A stretch of DNA of 64,000 nt from assembly GCA_964036155.1 (NCBI GenBank), contig OZ038423.1:6215249-6279248 (forward strand), written 5' to 3'. Below are positions 61,401 through 64,000 of this stretch, in pieces; position 1 is the first letter of the stretch, and the number at the start of each line of letters is the position of its first letter. The DNA comes from Diploscapter coronatus. Lineage: Eukaryota; Nematoda; Chromadorea; Rhabditida; Rhabditidae. The notes below the pieces were generated by a model. It did not search any database, was not told where the DNA came from, and saw only the letters and a program-made list of their open reading frames with translations. The position numbers were made by a program, and so were the translations under genes.

Positions 61401-64000
61401 CGAAAACTTTAGGGAAATACGTTCCATTTCTTCATTTGATTTGACTATGCTGTTTTATTTTTAAGTAAGATCAAAGTAAGTCTAGTAGTAGGGGTTGATA
61501 GTATGGGGAATGATTGTGAGTAATCTGGTGTAATAAATTGCCATAAAATAGAATTAAAGTGAATTTATTTGGTATTTTAACTATGTAGTCAAGATTAAAC
61601 GAACCGTAGTGGTTGTAGAAGACGCTGTTGTGGATGTTGAAGGTGTCTAAAGTTAAAATAATCATTCAAGGGAAAAATACTAAATAAATATGATTTCCAT
61701 GACTTTCTCTCAAAAACGCTTGGAATAGTAACAAGGTGCTTTAAATTATTATCGTAAATCAAATCAATGTACAGTTGTCGTTGAAGTTGATGAGGATGAG
61801 GATGAGGTTGTCGTTGAAGTTGTAGTTGTAGTCTGAAACATAAGTATAGTTAAATACAAAAAGATGAATCAAACATGGCAAGAGAAAGTCTTAATTTTAT
61901 GAAGATATGTCCGATTTAATTGAACTAAGTAATATATATAACTCAACATCGTAACGAGATTTTTAACATTTTTGGTCGAGATGACAAATCGGATAAATTT
62001 AAAAACGACATTCAAAAGCAGGCAATAAAAATGCAAATATTAAAAATAAGAATGTCACGATTTAAGTTTAATCTAGAAACTAGAAACGAGATATCTGAGG
62101 GAGGGAGTTCGAAATCGTGCTGGATTTGCAAAATAGCCAATTTTACATCAAAAGAGTAATAGCTAGAAAATTTATAGGATCACACACAATGTGATTATGT
62201 ATTTAAAATGAGGACTAAACGGAATCTTAAACACATACCGTAGTACTGGAACTTGTTGTCTGAAAATTTAATCTAGCGTTGGAAAATTGGTGAAACTAAT
62301 GATTTTTCTTCTAAATCTTCAATTGATTTTATAATAAAAGCAATGCTTACAGTAGTACTAGTCGATGGCGTGGTAGTCGACGTGGATGGCGTTGTAGTAC
62401 TAGTCGATGGAGTGGTGGTCGATGTGGATGGAGTAGTAGTCGACGTGGATGGAGTTGTAGTCGACGTGGATGGAGTTGTAGTCGACGTGGATGGAGTTGT
62501 GGTCGACGTGGATGGCGTCTAAAATCGCCATGCTCACAACACTCGAGAATGCAAAATGTCAATTTTCATCGGTACTACTGTGTTTTGGGTCACTCGGAAA
62601 ATGCAATGAATTAATTCACTTACAGTAGTACTAGTCGATGGAGTGGTGGTCGACGTGGATGGTGTGGTAGTCGACGTGGATGCAGTGGTAGTCGACGTGG
62701 ATGGCGTCTAAAATCGCCAGTCACATTCGAGAATGCAAAATGTCAATTTTCGTCAGTACTACTGTGTTTTGGGTCACTCGGAAAATGCAATGAATTAATT
62801 CACTTACAGTAGTACTAGTCGATGGAGTGGTAGTCGACGTGGATGGTGTGGTAGTCGACGTGGATGGTGTGGTGGTCGACGTGGATGGCGTCTAAAATCG
62901 CCATGCTCACACTCGAGAATGCAAAATGTCAATTTTCATCGGTACTACTGTGTTTTGGGTCACTCGGAAAATGCAATGAATTAATTCACTTACAGTAGTA
63001 CTAGTCGATGGAGTGGTAGTCGACGTGGATGGTGTGGTAGTCGACGTGGATGGTGTGGTAGTCGACGTGGATGGTGTGGTAGTCGACGTGGATGGTGTGG
63101 TAGTCGACGTGGATGGCGTCTAAAATCGCCAGTCACATTCGAGAATGCAAAATGTCAATTTTCGTCAGTACTACTGTGTTTTGGGTCACTCGGAAAATGC
63201 AATGAATTAATTCACTTACAGTAGTACTAGTCGATGGTGTGGTGGTCGACGTGGATGGAGTCGTAGTCGACGTGGATGGTGTGGTGGTCGACGTGGATGG
63301 CGTCTAAAATCGCCATGCTCACACTCGAGAATGCAAAATGTCAATTTTCGTCAGTACTACTGTGTTTTGGATCACTCGGAAAATGCAATGAATTAATTCA
63401 CTTACAGTAGTACTAGTCGATGGAGTGGTGGTCGACGTGGATGGAGTCGTAGTCGACGTGGATGGCGTCTAAAATCGCCATGCTCACAACACTCGAGAAT
63501 GCAAAATGTCAATTTTCGTCAGTACTACTGTGTTTTGGATCACTCGAGAAATGCAATGAATTAATTCACTTACAGTAGTACTAGTCGATGGTGTGGTGGT
63601 CGACGTGGATGGAGTCGTAGTCGACGTGGATGGTGTGGTGGTCGACGTGGATGGCGTCTAAAATCGCCATGCTCACACTCGAGAATGCAAAATGTCAATT
63701 TTCGTCAGTACTACTGTGTTTTGGATCACTCGGAAAATGCAATGAATTAATTCACTTACAGTAGTACTAGTCGATGGAGTGGTAGTCGACGTGGATGGTG
63801 TGGTAGTCGACGTGGATGGTGTGGTAGTCGACGTGGATGGTGTGGTAGTCGACGTGGATGGCGTCTAAAATCGCCAGTCACATTCGAGAATGCAAAATGT
63901 CAATTTTCGTCAGTACTACTGTGTTTTGGGTCACTCGGAAAATGCAATGAATTAATTCACTTACAGTAGTACTAGTCGATGGTGTGGTGGTCGACGTGGA
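52405..64000 (-). CDS. Secreted mucin / nine-module thrombospondin-like protein (right copy, 5' end outside window)
   Basis: Forty exons are visible on the minus strand, about 3.4 kb of coding sequence. Nine mucin exons (63965-64000 to 62518-62351) are followed by 62259-62239, 61832-61773, 61646-61605, and then 28 module exons: 61357-61206, 60716-60663, 60588-60519, 60471-60414, 59822-59776, 59665-59549, 59212-59112, 58928-58796, 58199-58091, 57976-57906, 57630-57507, 57336-57167, 56536-56419, 56085-56007, 55955-55917, 55782-55719, 55667-55614, 55563-55500, 55127-55064, 55016-54969, 54589-54526, 54322-54153, 54050-53994, 53584-53521, 53473-53353, 53295-53226, 52834-52777, 52531-52405. Nine thrombospondin-1-like modules repeat W(S/N)EW...C...TCG, R.C...GC.C, CLYPR..CC and Y.CGPQ, with intron phases repeating 0-1-1-2-2-0. 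Exon 57976-57906 is one or two bases out of frame, so the copy may be broken or misassembled there. The product is probably extracellular and heavily O-glycosylated. Confidence 0.75.
57000..57070 (+). other. tRNA-like sequence (possible SINE head)
   Basis: TAACGCAGTGGTTAAGAC resembles a pol III A box, and GAGTTTAACTGG, 35 nt later, resembles a degenerate B box. A proper acceptor stem is not visible, so this is not an intact tRNA. It lies in an intron of the right mucin gene. Confidence 0.35.
62351..64000 (-). repeat. Tandem mucin exon-intron array, right copy (at least 9 units)
   Basis: Exons at 62518-62351, 62707-62624, 62891-62808, 63119-62994, 63303-63220, 63468-63406, 63657-63574, 63864-63760 and from 63965 outward are 168, 84, 84, 126, 84, 63, 84, 105 and at least 36 nt long. 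Every complete one is an exact multiple of 21 nt. Each encodes TPSTSTT repeats and starts ACGCCATCCACG. The introns, about 100 nt each, are nearly identical, start GTAAGTGAATTAATTC and end GCGATTTTAG. The array continues past the window edge. Confidence 0.92.

Larger units (their letters stand above)
51192..64000 (-). repeat. Right arm of the large inverted duplication (runs off the window)
   Basis: It is the inverted counterpart of 13630-18834. The inner edge lies at about 51192. 51192-52404 is the conserved 3' flank. Compared with the left arm it contains two extra blocks, roughly 54010-59790 and 52790-53530, and a longer mucin exon array. Confidence 0.85.

Noticed and set aside
62340..64000. 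Regular repeats with spacers, reminiscent of a CRISPR array
   Set aside because: The spacers are near-identical introns, the repeats are coding, and the DNA is eukaryotic.

Overview
This is nuclear DNA of a nematode, most likely a rhabditid. The supporting signs are AT-rich non-coding DNA, many short introns ending in TTTCAG, TTTCAG-like acceptors just upstream of several start codons (candidate spliced-leader sites), a cuticle collagen, a C6-domain mucin of nematode type and many small DNA transposon derivatives. All gene models were built by hand from splice signals, reading phase and family conservation. Exon edges are therefore predictions.

Layout. 1-12 kb: the tail of one gene, then small secreted proteins (172-713, 2443-3962, 4556-5803, 9392-9856), three of them with TATA boxes, scattered among non-autonomous transposons and a tRNA-headed SINE. 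11.8-17.6 kb (+): a secreted protein made of a C6-like domain, a Thr/Ser/Pro mucin region and two thrombospondin-type-1-like modules. 19.2-22.5 kb (-): a cuticle collagen with an unusually large number of introns. 24.2-24.9 kb (-): an unidentified protein with a hydrophobic tail. 26.0-31.9 kb (-): the exosome subunit MTR3/EXOSC6 followed 160 nt later by pseudouridine synthase PUS7, probably an operon. 32.3-36.5 kb (+): a protein that joins the N-terminal modules of DNA ligase III (PARP-type zinc finger plus DNA-binding domain) to a C-terminal PAR-binding PBZ finger, with no ligase catalytic core. 38.0-43.7 kb (-): a short DOCK protein that is essentially only the DHR-2 exchange domain. 44.4-49.1 kb (-): a multi-finger C2H2 protein. 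52.4-64.0 kb (-): a second mucin/thrombospondin gene that runs off the window.

The two mucin/thrombospondin genes are arms of a large inverted duplication (13.6-18.8 kb and 51.2-64 kb) that brackets about 32 kb of housekeeping genes. The arms are nearly identical in introns and 3' flank, but the right copy has nine thrombospondin-like modules against two on the left, and a much larger array of repeated mucin exons. Each repeated mucin exon is an exact multiple of 21 nt (seven codons) and is followed by a near-identical intron of about 100 nt. Several exons differ more between the copies than their introns do, which suggests rapid adaptive change.

The most unusual items are the ligase-III-like/PBZ protein, the exon-intron mucin array with its expanding and contracting modules, the DHR-2-only DOCK gene, and the collagen introns that seem to lack AG acceptors.
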